From: Niallia circulans | GTDB taxonomy: Bacteria > Bacillota > Bacilli > Bacillales > Cytobacillaceae | NCBI RefSeq assembly: GCF_007273535.1 | Contig: NZ_RIBP01000004.1 | Location: 3,262,001 to 3,326,000, forward strand | Length of the DNA: 64,000 nucleotides | Direction of reading: 5' to 3' | Shown here: in pieces, positions 42,984 through 53,600 of the stretch | Layout of the letters: each line of letters opens with the position of its first letter | Position numbering within the stretch: position 1 is the stretch's first letter | Notes under the pieces: model-generated | The model's input: the letters and a program-made list of their open reading frames with translations, nothing else | Databases searched by the model: none | What the model was told of the DNA's origin: nothing | Position numbers and translations under genes: made by a program

Positions 42984-45551
42984 TTATAGACCTCCTGCTT
43001 TCAGTCTTTTCATCATGTCATAAATAAGCTGTGCATTAATGGTTATTTCTCTTCGGTTGTCTTCTGTTGCTTTGATGTTATCGTCTAACGCTGTACGGAT
43101 GCTATTTGCAAAGGTTGCAGAAGCTACTACTGGGTTAGATGTAAACTGATTTCGATCATATATTAAGTAACTTATCGTATATTCTGCTGTAGCATCAATG
43201 TCTGCTGTGCGTTTTGATGCGTATACTTTTCCTCGTGTATTTGCTGCTGATCCACCGATATTCCAGCCAGAATCCAGATTAGCATTCTTATAAACTGCTA
43301 ATATATTCAAAGTCCTATATTTTAGCCATGTGTTTGCAGCTCCAAACAATGCGTTAATATACGATGTACCATCAACTCCAGAATTATGCATAGCTGTGAC
43401 CTTTTCTCTTACAACCACCCCAGAACCTACTTCTATTTGCGTCAATCCATTAACGGTAATGGCACCCTCATATTTACACTCTAAAACAACTGGAGTTGCA
43501 AGCACGTAAGAAAGTATATAAGGTGTATAACCTGTAGCTTTATTTGCTGCCACATAAGTAACGGTTTGAGTCGGCGCATCTGTTCCGTCTACTATTGACT
43601 TCCAGGCAGTCGGCTTTCCGTTCGAATCCACTGTTTTGACTTTCCATCCGTTAAAGTAAGCTTTTACTTCGTCGTTCGTTGGTGCATAGGTTGAAAGGGT
43701 TAAACCCATTTCATCATATGGCGTTGTTAAGTAGATATCCCCTGTTGCATTTAGTCCATTGTACGTATCTGCGTCATTAACAACAGAATTTACTGTCATA
43801 AGTTTTCCGTTGTACTTCGTTAAAATGCTGCTCCTTGAGACTGGAAGGTTTGAAGCAAGTGCAAAAATTTTCGCTGTAACGTTGCCGTTCTGTGATGAAT
43901 GGTATAACCATGTTTTAGAACCATCTAAAGCAATATCCTTTTCGATAATCTTACGCACCATTGTCTTACCATCTTGATCGTATAGTAAATCTTTTGCTGT
44001 TCCAATTGCTCCTAGTTTTGTTTCCGCAAATAAGTACGAAGGGTTACGTGGTACAAATGGTTTAACGTTCCCGCCAGTTGTAAGAATTACATTATAGAAA
44101 GTCATTTTAGCGACTACGGTACCGTTAGTGGCTCGGATACGTGCATAAGCTGCATTTGCTGGCATACGCCAAGCACCTCGCCCGTTATTTACTAGCTCTT
44201 TTCCGTCCTTATCATAAATATGAGTTGTATAATAACCGCTGATATGGTCACATTCCCCGTAAAGAGTATAAATTTCATTCGGTATTACAGGAATGTTAGG
44301 ACTCCAGGAATGAGCATACTGACCTGTAGGATCTATAGAAAACTTGTACGGCTCCAATAATACAGAATTTTGATTTGTTAAACTCCATTCTGAAAAAGGC
44401 GGTACTAAGTTATCTCCTTCGGCCATTACGTATGGATTTTGGATGTGCTGTACACCTTCTACCATAGGGTAACGGCGAATTACTTCGTCTTCGCTCCAAG
44501 TAACCAGAGCAGCGTCGTAATGCTCTTTTGTTACTTCGTATAATGGAACACGCGGAGCATGTAGAATTGCCGTTACTTTTAATTCAATTTGCAATTCGAT
44601 ATAGTCTGTAACAATCGTTGAAATAGTTACACCGTCACTTGCGTCTGCATACGCAACCAAGTGATAAAAACCGTTAGCATCAATAAGTTTTGGGACTTCA
44701 CTAGATAACTGGAAATTAGTAACAGCAGAAATTGCACTTGTTGTATTGGTTTTTTTCTGCCCCCAAGCATCATCAGCCCATTTGTTGGAATCAGCATACC
44801 ATAAGTTAACAGTGGCTTTGTTTCCTGCTGGTCCAGAACCATAACCATGCCAATACCATGTAAACTTATTAATGTTCTCTTTTGCCCACTGTATTTTTTG
44901 GGCTAAAGTGTTACCAGGTATTCGCCCTAAACTCTTTTCTATTTCTTCAATGATATTAAAAGAAAATAGTTGTTGTGAAATGCTTGTATTTCCAACTACT
45001 GAGCTTTGTGAAATCACACCGCCATCTAACGTTTTTAGTCTATCAACATTCGCTTGTACGTTTTCATAATTAAATGCAGATGGTACTTGAATCGTTGGAA
45101 ACTGTCCTTGCATAGACTTGTGTGGATTTTCGAGAGTGCTATTATAAATTTTCCCCTCAAAGTTTGCTATCCTTGTTAAGTTGACACTACCGCTCAGTCC
45201 AGTAAACTTTTGAATACCTTTAAATCCTGTTCCGTTTACGGCAAACCACGTTTTTTTGTCAGCTTGTAGATAGTACTTTCCAGCCTCTAGTACACTATTT
45301 TGCAACGGGATAAGTGTCCGCCCTTCCATTTGTAAGGATATTGGAGCATTTACATCCCCGTTTAACATCTGCAGTCCCTGTGAAATAGCTTGTGTTTGTC
45401 TACTTGAGCCTTCTAACTTTTGATGAGCAAGCTCAATTCCAGCATCCATTTTGTTCAGATTATTTGCACTTACTGGAGTGCCTTGTTGAAGTATCTTAGT
45501 GCCATCAAGAATATGGTCTTTCCATCCGACCTTTGTATAATTTTGTGCCAT
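42984..45551 (-). CDS. Phage tail fibre / receptor-binding structural protein
   Basis: 855 residues, large and with no membrane helices. The N-terminus (KVGWKDHILDGTKILQQGTP, LNKMDAGIELAHQ) has the tail-attachment pattern of Gram-positive phage fibres, and the remainder is beta-rich with galectin- or lectin-like segments. The C-terminus carries a short helix for trimer packing. It should bind the cell surface. It lies at the end of the tail gene block. Confidence 0.8.
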   Translation of the reverse strand: MAQNYTKVGWKDHILDGTKILQQGTPVSANNLNKMDAGIELAHQKLEGSSRQTQAISQGLQMLNGDVNAPISLQMEGRTLIPLQNSVLEAGKYYLQADKKTWFAVNGTGFKGIQKFTGLSGSVNLTRIANFEGKIYNSTLENPHKSMQGQFPTIQVPSAFNYENVQANVDRLKTLDGGVISQSSVVGNTSISQQLFSFNIIEEIEKSLGRIPGNTLAQKIQWAKENINKFTWYWHGYGSGPAGNKATVNLWYADSNKWADDAWGQKKTNTTSAISAVTNFQLSSEVPKLIDANGFYHLVAYADASDGVTISTIVTDYIELQIELKVTAILHAPRVPLYEVTKEHYDAALVTWSEDEVIRRYPMVEGVQHIQNPYVMAEGDNLVPPFSEWSLTNQNSVLLEPYKFSIDPTGQYAHSWSPNIPVIPNEIYTLYGECDHISGYYTTHIYDKDGKELVNNGRGAWRMPANAAYARIRATNGTVVAKMTFYNVILTTGGNVKPFVPRNPSYLFAETKLGAIGTAKDLLYDQDGKTMVRKIIEKDIALDGSKTWLYHSSQNGNVTAKIFALASNLPVSRSSILTKYNGKLMTVNSVVNDADTYNGLNATGDIYLTTPYDEMGLTLSTYAPTNDEVKAYFNGWKVKTVDSNGKPTAWKSIVDGTDAPTQTVTYVAANKATGYTPYILSYVLATPVVLECKYEGAITVNGLTQIEVGSGVVVREKVTAMHNSGVDGTSYINALFGAANTWLKYRTLNILAVYKNANLDSGWNIGGSAANTRGKVYASKRTADIDATAEYTISYLIYDRNQFTSNPVVASATFANSIRTALDDNIKATEDNRREITINAQLIYDMMKRLKAGGL

Positions 45552-45565
45552 TTATGTTCACTTCC

Positions 45566-45868
45566 TTAAAGTTTTTTCAATGTATAACGGAAAGCCACCA
45601 AAACGCCATTAATTGACTTTTTATCTACGCTGTCTGGCTGATCGTCAAACACTTCGCCATCTACGTCAACCAATTGCCATTTCGTTATTGCTCCTGCAAT
45701 GGAATCGTCTAAATACAGGTAAAAGGTGATTTGGTCCCCATCTTGATCTATTTTAAATAGTGGTATTTTGTATGTAACATTACCAATTACATACTGACCT
45801 TCTTTTACTAAGTTTTTAAAAAAGTTTTTAGTCTTGTTATGGGCTGTTGTTGTCAACGTCATTTTCAT
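45566..45868 (-). CDS. 100-residue phage baseplate-region protein
   Basis: Beta-rich, soluble. No family recognised. Start ATG overlaps the stop of the tail I gene (ATGA), so coupled. Located between tail I and the fibre, it may be a fibre connector. Confidence 0.6.
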   Translation of the reverse strand: MKMTLTTTAHNKTKNFFKNLVKEGQYVIGNVTYKIPLFKIDQDGDQITFYLYLDDSIAGAITKWQLVDVDGEVFDDQPDSVDKKSINGVLVAFRYTLKKL

Positions 45869-47055
45869 TCTCCCTCCCCAGCATAAAATTGACCAGTAAG
45901 CTTATAATTGCGTGTAGTTGTATTCTCATCGTCCGTTACTTCTAGGAATGAGGACACGGAGCGTGTATATTGTTCAAATACCTCTTTTGAACCAACAAGG
46001 AAATTCATCTTTAAATCCTCCTTAGTTGCCATGTACTCGACCAAGGAAGTGTCTTTTGTCATTCCAATTTCAATACTCTGCAGATATTCCTTTTGGATTT
46101 TCTCCAATTCTGCTTTACTACCTAAAAAGAATTGACCTGTTCTTGCTAATTCCTCTTGAACAGAAGTGTAATTCTCGCTGTCAATTGTTAGACTGCTTTC
46201 AACGGAAACATGGATATCTCCCTCAAACATCTCAGTACTGCCAGTCCTAAACTTACCTACCATCAGAGAATCATTAGCCATCAAAAACTCAATGTTAGAG
46301 TAATTTGTTGGAGCACTTTCTAATTGGATGATGCTTTCGAATTCCTTTTTAATCAGTTCCACTCTTTGCTCACTATTCGCAAAGAATCCTGGATAACGAT
46401 AGGTGGTATCCACTTTATAAAAGTCTTCTCTTTGCATGGTTATGGTTCCGCCATCTATAAATCTTCCTAATGTGGAGACTTCAGGCCATTGCCCACAAAG
46501 TAAAGCACCAGTAAATGGATGGATTTCAATGTTGTTATTGCCTTCCACTGCTTGAACAGGAACATCATTTTTCCAATTAAAAAACACACGCTCGAAACGT
46601 GTGCTTTGTCGTTTAACGGTATTTACCATTCGAAACAGCTTTACAATGTCTTGCTCATTCTTTAAGTATTCGTTTGCATAGATATGGAAATGGTACGGAT
46701 CTCCTCCATATTCAAACCACTCTCTTACTTTTCCCTTCGGAAAGAATGGAGCGATAACATCCTCAATGGCTGCCACCGTTCCTTTTGTTTTATGAATAGA
46801 TTCGGAGTTTGCGATGATTAACCGTTTTTGTTCATTGGTCATATTCACATCGTAAAATTCCGCAGCTTCTTCGAAAGCCACAAAATCTAATAAATGATCT
46901 GGTATCCCCTCAAACATTTGAACTAATTGAGTTTGCGAATAAACCTTTTGAAAAATAGGCGTTAATGCATATGCCAGAGCAGCAATATTTTTATCCTTTT
47001 TCAAGCTATCTGAAAGCAAATCACCAATTTCAAAGTTATCTAGTGTCTTAATCAT
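45865..47055 (-). CDS. Phage tail protein I (gpI-like) with long C-terminus
   Basis: 396 residues from ATG 47055 (GGAGGTCTGGTGG just upstream). The first about 170 residues contain the tail protein I pattern (AALAYALTPIFQKVYSQTQL, PDHLLDFVAFEE, RLIIANSESIHKTKGT, FFPKGKVREWFEYGGDPYHF). An unusually long beta-rich C-terminus follows, perhaps linking fibres. Overlaps the J gene by eight bases. Confidence 0.88.
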   Translation of the reverse strand: MIKTLDNFEIGDLLSDSLKKDKNIAALAYALTPIFQKVYSQTQLVQMFEGIPDHLLDFVAFEEAAEFYDVNMTNEQKRLIIANSESIHKTKGTVAAIEDVIAPFFPKGKVREWFEYGGDPYHFHIYANEYLKNEQDIVKLFRMVNTVKRQSTRFERVFFNWKNDVPVQAVEGNNNIEIHPFTGALLCGQWPEVSTLGRFIDGGTITMQREDFYKVDTTYRYPGFFANSEQRVELIKKEFESIIQLESAPTNYSNIEFLMANDSLMVGKFRTGSTEMFEGDIHVSVESSLTIDSENYTSVQEELARTGQFFLGSKAELEKIQKEYLQSIEIGMTKDTSLVEYMATKEDLKMNFLVGSKEVFEQYTRSVSSFLEVTDDENTTTRNYKLTGQFYAGEGE

Positions 47056-48166
47056 CCACCAGACCTCCATAATTGGCACTCACGGCGTTTGAATGAGCTA
47101 CTTGAGTCTTATTTAGCACAATAAACTGTGATGGGCTACTGGCAGTCACGCGGACCCCACCAGCTGCTTTCACTCTGGTGACTAATTCACTTGCATCTAT
47201 TCCTCTACCAAGCTTACTTTTCTGCCATGTAATATAGTCCTCAATAGCTGCGTTTATCTGAGCCTTTATGGTTGTTTCTACGCTTGCTTTAGACCTTGAA
47301 ATATAAAAGTCTAGTTGAATATCGTAACGAACGATTTCAGGCGATTCGATGCGTATCACATCTGTTAATGGACGGATGGTTCTCCCGTTCAATTTTTCCT
47401 CCAAAGCAGTGATAATAGCTTCTGAAGGTAATGCTCCATTTTCTAATAAAGGAACCACTGTAACAACGCTTGCAGATGGAGAATAAACGGCTACGTCTAC
47501 TATTTCGGAGCTTACGGATTTAGCATGATAAATATAAGCGTCTTCTGGTCCTGCTGTACTATATTGAGAGTTTGATTGCCGTATCCTTTCAGCATAAGCA
47601 TCGTTTTCCTCCCAATCTAACCCTCCATCCGATTTCGTAATATTATAGGCTTTTGTTACCCATGGTAAATTATCATTATCTACAATATTCGTAATCTGAT
47701 TAGGAAGATAACCATTCCCGACTTCCCCTAATTCGGAGCATGTCATGGGTATATCAATGTATGTTAATCCTGTTGATACCTTGTAATCTGTTGTACTCGC
47801 AAACTCTAAATCTGCCACTGCCATCCTGGTTCCACTTGGAATCGTAAAAGTTTCCACCGGATTACATTCAAATCGAATAATTGTTTCAGCTGCTCGTGGT
47901 TCTAATCGAGAAACTCCTTTTTTTACACCTAAATGATCTAGGTAGTTATCCTCTGCAAATGCTAATAAATTCATTTTTCCCGTGAAATCAATATTATTTG
48001 ATAGCATAGTAGCCATAAACACCATTGATTTTATAAAATTCCTTCTTGGATCTGTTTCGTCTAAAGATGTTCCAGTTGCATTCTCAAATCGAGCAACTGC
48101 AATGCTTTCCATTTCCTCTGGATCGACTTCGATAAAATCAACATCAGGTAACCCAAATCTAGCCAT
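47048..48166 (-). CDS. Baseplate assembly protein J (gpJ/XkdT-like)
   Basis: 372 residues. ATG at 48166, preceded by GTGG. FENATGTSLDETDPRRNFIK, DYLDHLG and GTRMAVADLEFAS-type segments match the Baseplate_J family. It forms the wedge of the contractile tail's baseplate. Overlaps neighbours at both ends by eight bases. Confidence 0.9.
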   Translation of the reverse strand: MARFGLPDVDFIEVDPEEMESIAVARFENATGTSLDETDPRRNFIKSMVFMATMLSNNIDFTGKMNLLAFAEDNYLDHLGVKKGVSRLEPRAAETIIRFECNPVETFTIPSGTRMAVADLEFASTTDYKVSTGLTYIDIPMTCSELGEVGNGYLPNQITNIVDNDNLPWVTKAYNITKSDGGLDWEENDAYAERIRQSNSQYSTAGPEDAYIYHAKSVSSEIVDVAVYSPSASVVTVVPLLENGALPSEAIITALEEKLNGRTIRPLTDVIRIESPEIVRYDIQLDFYISRSKASVETTIKAQINAAIEDYITWQKSKLGRGIDASELVTRVKAAGGVRVTASSPSQFIVLNKTQVAHSNAVSANYGGLVDD

Positions 48167-48467
48167 TATCAAACACCACTTTCACAAAGGGATAGATACT
48201 GGCATTCTCTGAATCTTCCTGAAAGGTGACTTCTTCCACTGTCAAACCTTCAATGTTATTTTGAAGGAGTTCCACTACATCCGCTGTATATTGAACTTTT
48301 GATGCTTCGCTCAATTCATCAATTGGAGGCAGCCATCCGGCTTCACGGTTCATAAAACAAGTCCCTTTCATCGTAGCCAATAGAAAGGATGCGTTTTGCA
48401 ATTTAGCTTTTGTGCCAGTAGCTCCAAAGTCGATACTGCCAAATGGTGATATTTGATGGGTGCTCAT
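48159..48467 (-). CDS. Baseplate wedge protein W (gp25-like)
   Basis: 102 residues. I chose ATG 48467 because AAAGG lies nine bases upstream; two further ATGs overlap that site. It has the pattern of gp25/gpW (NREAGWLPPIDELSEASKVQ, LQNNIEGLTVEEVTF). It initiates sheath polymerisation in P2-like tails. Confidence 0.8.
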   Translation of the reverse strand: MSTHQISPFGSIDFGATGTKAKLQNASFLLATMKGTCFMNREAGWLPPIDELSEASKVQYTADVVELLQNNIEGLTVEEVTFQEDSENASIYPFVKVVFDNG

Positions 48468-48472
48468 GCTCA

Positions 48473-49144
48473 TCATCCTTTCTTCAATGATGTATATTTT
48501 GAAACGGCACTGCAGTATTTGCCACCGCCAAGATCATACCAAGGTATATCGGTTGTTTTTACTCCGTACACTTTGAATTTTTGCCCTTTACGAAGAACCT
48601 TTAAAATTTTCCCTTTAAGGCTTCTGGAAGCCCTACAGTTCAGCATTCCTACTTTAATAGTTATGGTTCCATATACTTTCTTTGTAGATGCCGCTGTTTT
48701 CTTTTTAGCTGGTTTTGGCTTCGGCTTTTGGATGCTGACCGCCTTAATATCCTTGGCATATTCTTTAATGCTCACATCCACTTTAATGCTGATAATTCTT
48801 CCCTTTCCATCAATCAGTGGCTCCCCTTCGTTTATGGAGGAGATATACCAATAATTTTTAGAAATGGATTTTGTTCCAATAATAAAAGCTCCGGTCTTTC
48901 CACTATCTCGAAAGGACCGGAGCTTTTCTACTGCTGCTGTTGGATCTACTCCTAAACTTCTGCTAAGAGTCAGGGAGAAGGATGCGGACTCTTGACCAGG
49001 GCCGATAAATTCAGAAATCGGCTTTCCTTTTACTTCGTGCTCGCTCCACCTTGCATCCCCACTTCTTGAAAAAGTATCAAAGGTTAAAACCTTTTTGGTC
49101 GATACTTCAAAAGTGATACCGCCAAAACTTCCGATTTTAGCCAC
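48473..49144 (-). CDS. Tail protein gpU fused to a C-terminal SH3-like domain
   Basis: 223 residues. Residues 1-135 match gpU (KIGSFGGITFEVSTKKVL, DARWSEHEVKGKP, EYAKDI). A lysine/proline linker (KPKPKPAKKKTAAS) leads to a bacterial SH3 domain (GTITIKVGMLNCRASRSLKG, VLRKGQKFKVYGV). The fusion is unusual and may tether the baseplate to cell wall or help fibre attachment. Confidence 0.82.
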   Translation of the reverse strand: MAKIGSFGGITFEVSTKKVLTFDTFSRSGDARWSEHEVKGKPISEFIGPGQESASFSLTLSRSLGVDPTAAVEKLRSFRDSGKTGAFIIGTKSISKNYWYISSINEGEPLIDGKGRIISIKVDVSIKEYAKDIKAVSIQKPKPKPAKKKTAASTKKVYGTITIKVGMLNCRASRSLKGKILKVLRKGQKFKVYGVKTTDIPWYDLGGGKYCSAVSKYTSLKKG

Positions 49145-49158
49145 GGTTTCACCACCCT

Positions 49159-49353
49159 TTATATTGCTCCTAAAACATATCCGTTACCTTTCCCTAAGAA
49201 ACAAACAACATAGTCTCCTTCTTTTGGAAGCCAATTGTCCCCTCTTGTAAGGATAATCAATTCTCTTGTAACGGTTCCGTTATCATCACGTAAAACTTTT
49301 GCTGTATTTCTACTTGGATAAACAGCTGATATTCTACCTTCAATTAAGTTCAT
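49159..49353 (-). CDS. Small OB-like baseplate protein (gpV-like)
   Basis: 64 residues from ATG 49353, sharing its A with the stop of the D gene. GGTGGGA lies upstream. The beta pattern (GRISAVYPSRNTAKVLRDDN, GDNWLPKEGDYVVCFLGKG) fits a phage baseplate V-type OB fold, which caps the spike. Confidence 0.7.
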   Translation of the reverse strand: MNLIEGRISAVYPSRNTAKVLRDDNGTVTRELIILTRGDNWLPKEGDYVVCFLGKGNGYVLGAI

Positions 49354-50372
49354 CAGTATCCCACCAAGCATTTCCTTAAGTTTAATGTTGTTTCGGAGGT
49401 ATCTCCGGTCTTTCCTGAAAGAGAAGTGATGATATACTTTCCGTCCAGATTGCTAAAACCCTTTATAGTAACAGTTTGGCCAGCATACAAGTTCATAATG
49501 CCAGCAATTGTAATGGTAACTGTTGTTGCCTCTTTATTCGCTTCACGCAATTTCTTTTTTGCTAATCGAAGGGCAGCAGCGTCCGAATTCACTTCTTCGT
49601 TCACCAGTAAAACTCTGCCCGTTTTTGGAGGTTTAGAAGGTGTGAACGTTTGTTTATACGTTCTTTTCTTCTGCGTATCCGTATAGGTAACTTTACAGGA
49701 TTTATAACTGCCGTTTAAGGTGTCTTTATAATTCCACTTCTTAACTAGTTGATCTGTACGATTAATGGTTGCGACAGTATCCAGCGATTCTAATTGTTCC
49801 TCATCAATGACATATACTTTTTTATTGGCCAATTTTAATGCCAACCCATTTTCATTGCAGAGTCGATAAAGAAATGCTCCATCTGACTCGTATTCTTGGT
49901 CCAATCTGTCAAAGCTCGGATTGTCTGCAGCATCATAATAAATACCTAACCCATTCTTTTTCGCTACATCTGTCAGTACTTTCTTTAACGTCGTATTCTC
50001 CCATGATCTAGACTTTTTTTCTCCTTTTAGAGAAGACTCTTGAGGGATGGACGTTGATTTAATACTGACCGTTGTAGGAGGGCCACCTCCACTTGATTCG
50101 TCTATTTCGTAATATCCTAAATCTCGTTTACTCGTACTTTGGTTTCCCCAACCAGAAGGAATAATTAAAACCGCTTCAATGGCAGCTCCCTTTTCAGGCA
50201 TCCAATTACCTAACCAAATTCTATCCTTGTCTGCTAAATTAATAGTTAAATCATCAGCAGAACCAGTGAAATTATCAGTAAAAGAAAGACCTGTGACAAA
50301 TGGATCAATATCTGCTGTGAATTTGTTGCCATTATATTTAAGGTCATAGCTGATACGTCTTCCATCTGTCAT
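49353..50372 (-). CDS. Late control protein D (gpD-like baseplate hub)
   Basis: 339 residues. N-terminal VTGLSFTDNFTGSADDLTIN, central FLYRLCNENGLALKLANKKV and C-terminal MNLYAGQTVTIKGF are typical of gpD/phage late control D. It forms the hub of the contractile tail. Overlaps both neighbours. Confidence 0.9.
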   Translation of the reverse strand: MTDGRRISYDLKYNGNKFTADIDPFVTGLSFTDNFTGSADDLTINLADKDRIWLGNWMPEKGAAIEAVLIIPSGWGNQSTSKRDLGYYEIDESSGGGPPTTVSIKSTSIPQESSLKGEKKSRSWENTTLKKVLTDVAKKNGLGIYYDAADNPSFDRLDQEYESDGAFLYRLCNENGLALKLANKKVYVIDEEQLESLDTVATINRTDQLVKKWNYKDTLNGSYKSCKVTYTDTQKKRTYKQTFTPSKPPKTGRVLLVNEEVNSDAAALRLAKKKLREANKEATTVTITIAGIMNLYAGQTVTIKGFSNLDGKYIITSLSGKTGDTSETTLNLRKCLVGY

Positions 50373-50641
50373 TAAGAATCCTCCTCACTTGCAAATGCTA
50401 ATGTTTCTTCCTCTTCTGTATCATCGTCCAAATCTTCTTCTAACCATGCTGGACGTTGGTATTCATATACATCCTCTAATTCAAATTCAGGAATGGTTAT
50501 TTCAATGCCACTTGTGAATAGAAGGACTAACCGATATTGAGGATTAGCAATAAGAAGCAATGGGAAGAGATATTCACTTCCCATTTGCTCCAATGCTATT
50601 TTATCCCAAGTATCTCCACTAACTGTTACATAAGTACTCAT
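50372..50641 (-). CDS. Tail protein X (LysM-like)
   Basis: 89 residues. YVTVSGDTWDKIALEQMGSE and a LysM-type IEITIPE fit tail protein X. An acidic tail follows. It overlaps the tape-measure gene (ATGA) and the D gene by one base. Confidence 0.88.
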   Translation of the reverse strand: MSTYVTVSGDTWDKIALEQMGSEYLFPLLLIANPQYRLVLLFTSGIEITIPEFELEDVYEYQRPAWLEEDLDDDTEEEETLAFASEEDS

Positions 50642-53600
50642 GATAATCTCTTCCGATCTTTGTCATTCTCGTATTCCTCAAGCACACTGATAATCAATTC
50701 TTTGAAATTCACTTTATCGTCTCTCAACGCTTTTGCAATTACTTCGCGAATATCTCCTGTTCCGTTATTACCTACGCTGATCTGTGGAGCATAATGTACT
50801 TCAATAGAAGGACCTCCACTACCAACCGAAACAACACCAGAATTGTCGTTGCTAAAACTCATAAAGCTTCTTAGTAATCCGTCTAACATGGACTTACTTG
50901 AAGTGTTTGAGTTTATTTGGGTTGCACCTGGCAGTTTTAACAATTCTGGACCGCGTTCGCCAGCCCAATAATAATCAGTGTTTGGAGTAGTTCCACCTTG
51001 ATAATAACCTTTATATCCTCCGCCGCTTGCCATTGAAGCAATACCAGGAGTGTTGAAGATGGAACCATATCTTGCTTGCGTGTAGCGAATCGACGCTACA
51101 GCATTATGGATTGGATTCCAAATATCATTCATTCCGGAAAGCTTATAAGCGTTAAACGTAGGATCAATGGTTTGCAATAAGCCCTTGGATGGTGTTCCTC
51201 TTTTTGCATTGGAATCCCATAAGTTAATGGCTCGTGGATTTCCTCCTGATTCTTTCATGGCCATTGTTTGCAATGGTCCTAACCAGGACATCGGAACACC
51301 TGTAATGCTAATCGCAGCTGTAAGCCACTTTGTCACATCACCAGACGCTGCAGAACCTCCACCGCTCCAATCACCAAAGCCAGCAATCTTCTCTTTCACA
51401 AACTCAACAGCTTTTTCTTTAACCAGTTTGAATGTTCCCTGACTAACATCATTTAAGACTCCAGAAAGGGTAGGAGCAACTACTCCAAATTGTTCTAAGA
51501 CTTTATCCATCAGTTTGGACGGTTCGGAAACATAGCTCCAAACATCTAAAGCAGCGTCTTTTATGTCAGAACCTTTTTCTTTTGTCCAATCCCATGCTGC
51601 AGAACCTTTTTCTTTTGTCCAATCCCATGCTGCAGAACCTTTTTCTTTAACCCAACTCATTCCTTGTTGCAATGGATTTTGAACATTCCCTGACTTATAA
51701 GCCGGTATATTGTAGGTGTTCATAATTTGCTGTGTTTCTCTATGGGGAATAACTTGCGTCCCTTTTGGTAAGTTCATAAGTGTATCCGTGCCAGGACTCA
51801 TTCCAACAAATCCTGTTGGAGTGCGGAATAATTCTGGACCGCCACCATCACCCAAAATAGCCAAGCCCCCTGGATGATATCCAGTACCTTGTGCATATTG
51901 AGGTACTTCCCATTGATTTAAAGAAACTTCTACTCCGACCTTATCCAGCACCCAATTAATCCCTTTTATAATTCCGTTGACGATACCACCAATAGCATTC
52001 ATTGTTGCATTTGCCATTGACTTGATACCATCTATTAATCCATTAAGGATTGCTTTTCCGGTATCATATAGGTTTATCGCTTTAAAGAAACCAATAATGT
52101 TATTCATGATTGTCTCTGCTGTTTGTTTTATGTTTTTCCACGCTCCAGACCAATCTCCTTGCAGAAGAGAAACAGCGGTTTTTACAATTCCGGTGACAAG
52201 AGTCAGCGAATTATTAATAGCCGTTGATATTAGTGGAAACACAAACTGGACAATTTGTAATAAAAATTGAATCGCTGGAACAACAATATTAGTTAAAAGC
52301 AAGGCAACTCCTTGAAGAATCAAGGTTATTGCTGGAATGACCAACTGGATCACACCTAATATTAACGGGAACACCATTTGGACAATTTGCAGCAAGAATT
52401 GAATCGCTGGAACCACTATGTTAGTTAAAAAGAAAGATACTCCCTCAAGCAATAAGGTGATAATTGGAATTACAGACTGGATAATTCCCAATATTAATGG
52501 GAAAGCCATTTGAACCACTTGAAGTATTAAAGGTAAGGCAACTTGTGCAATCAACATTATGACGGGTACTAAAGAACCGATTAAATTAATCGCTAATGGT
52601 AAAACAGCTTGAATAATCGCAAGTATTAAAGGAAAAATCAACTGTGCTCCCTGTAATAGCAGTGGAAGAACAGAATTAGCAATATCCGTGATTACTGGAA
52701 TCAATAAACCTATTAAGCTTACAATTAACGGCATGCTTGATTGAATTAGTGATACGATTAACGGCAAAATGGACGTTACAGCACCTAATAACAAAGGCAA
52801 CACAATACTAGCAATCTCCGATGTTAGCGAAAACCACGTAGTAAATAGGTTAACCAGGACAGGCAGTAAAGTCGTTACTCCATCAATCACCATAGGAACC
52901 AAAGATGTTGCAAAACTGGAAAATAAGCTTCCGAATTCTTGGAATAGTTGACCAAATGCTCCACCTAATTCCGCAAAAGCAGGACCTAATGGGACAAAAC
53001 TTTCCACTATAATCTGGCCTGTTTTTTGAAATTCAGGTCCTAATGTAGCAAAAGAAGTAGTTATTTCTGAAATAGCTGGCATGAGCATGGATAACAAAGT
53101 CTGACCAATAATACCTAATATAGGAATAACCGGTGCAACCGCGCTTTTTATGGACTCAAATGCATCAATAAAAGTCCCCTTAATTAGTTCCCATGAACCT
53201 ACAAGGGAATTACGTACGTCATCATTTGATTTTATAAGTTTATATAAAAAAGCACCTATAGAAATGACACTGGCAATCACCCAACCTACAGGACCAGTTA
53301 CTCCTAAGAAGGATAATCCTAGTCGCCCGATTAACGGTGAAAGGGTTGCGATAGTATTTCCGATTGTGGAAAAGGAGCCCGTTATATAATCTGCTACCGT
53401 TTTAGCAGGACCTTGTAAACCATTGAACCAGTCTGCAGCTGCGCTTGCTTTTGAGCCAATATAGTTAATGGTTTCATCATATGCTGAACGAATGGCAGCA
53501 AATGTAGAGACTGTGAAATCCAAAAACCCTTGCCATAATTGTGGTGCCAATGCAGTTACATACGAAACGCTTGAGGAAACAATTCCCCGTACACTTGCAA

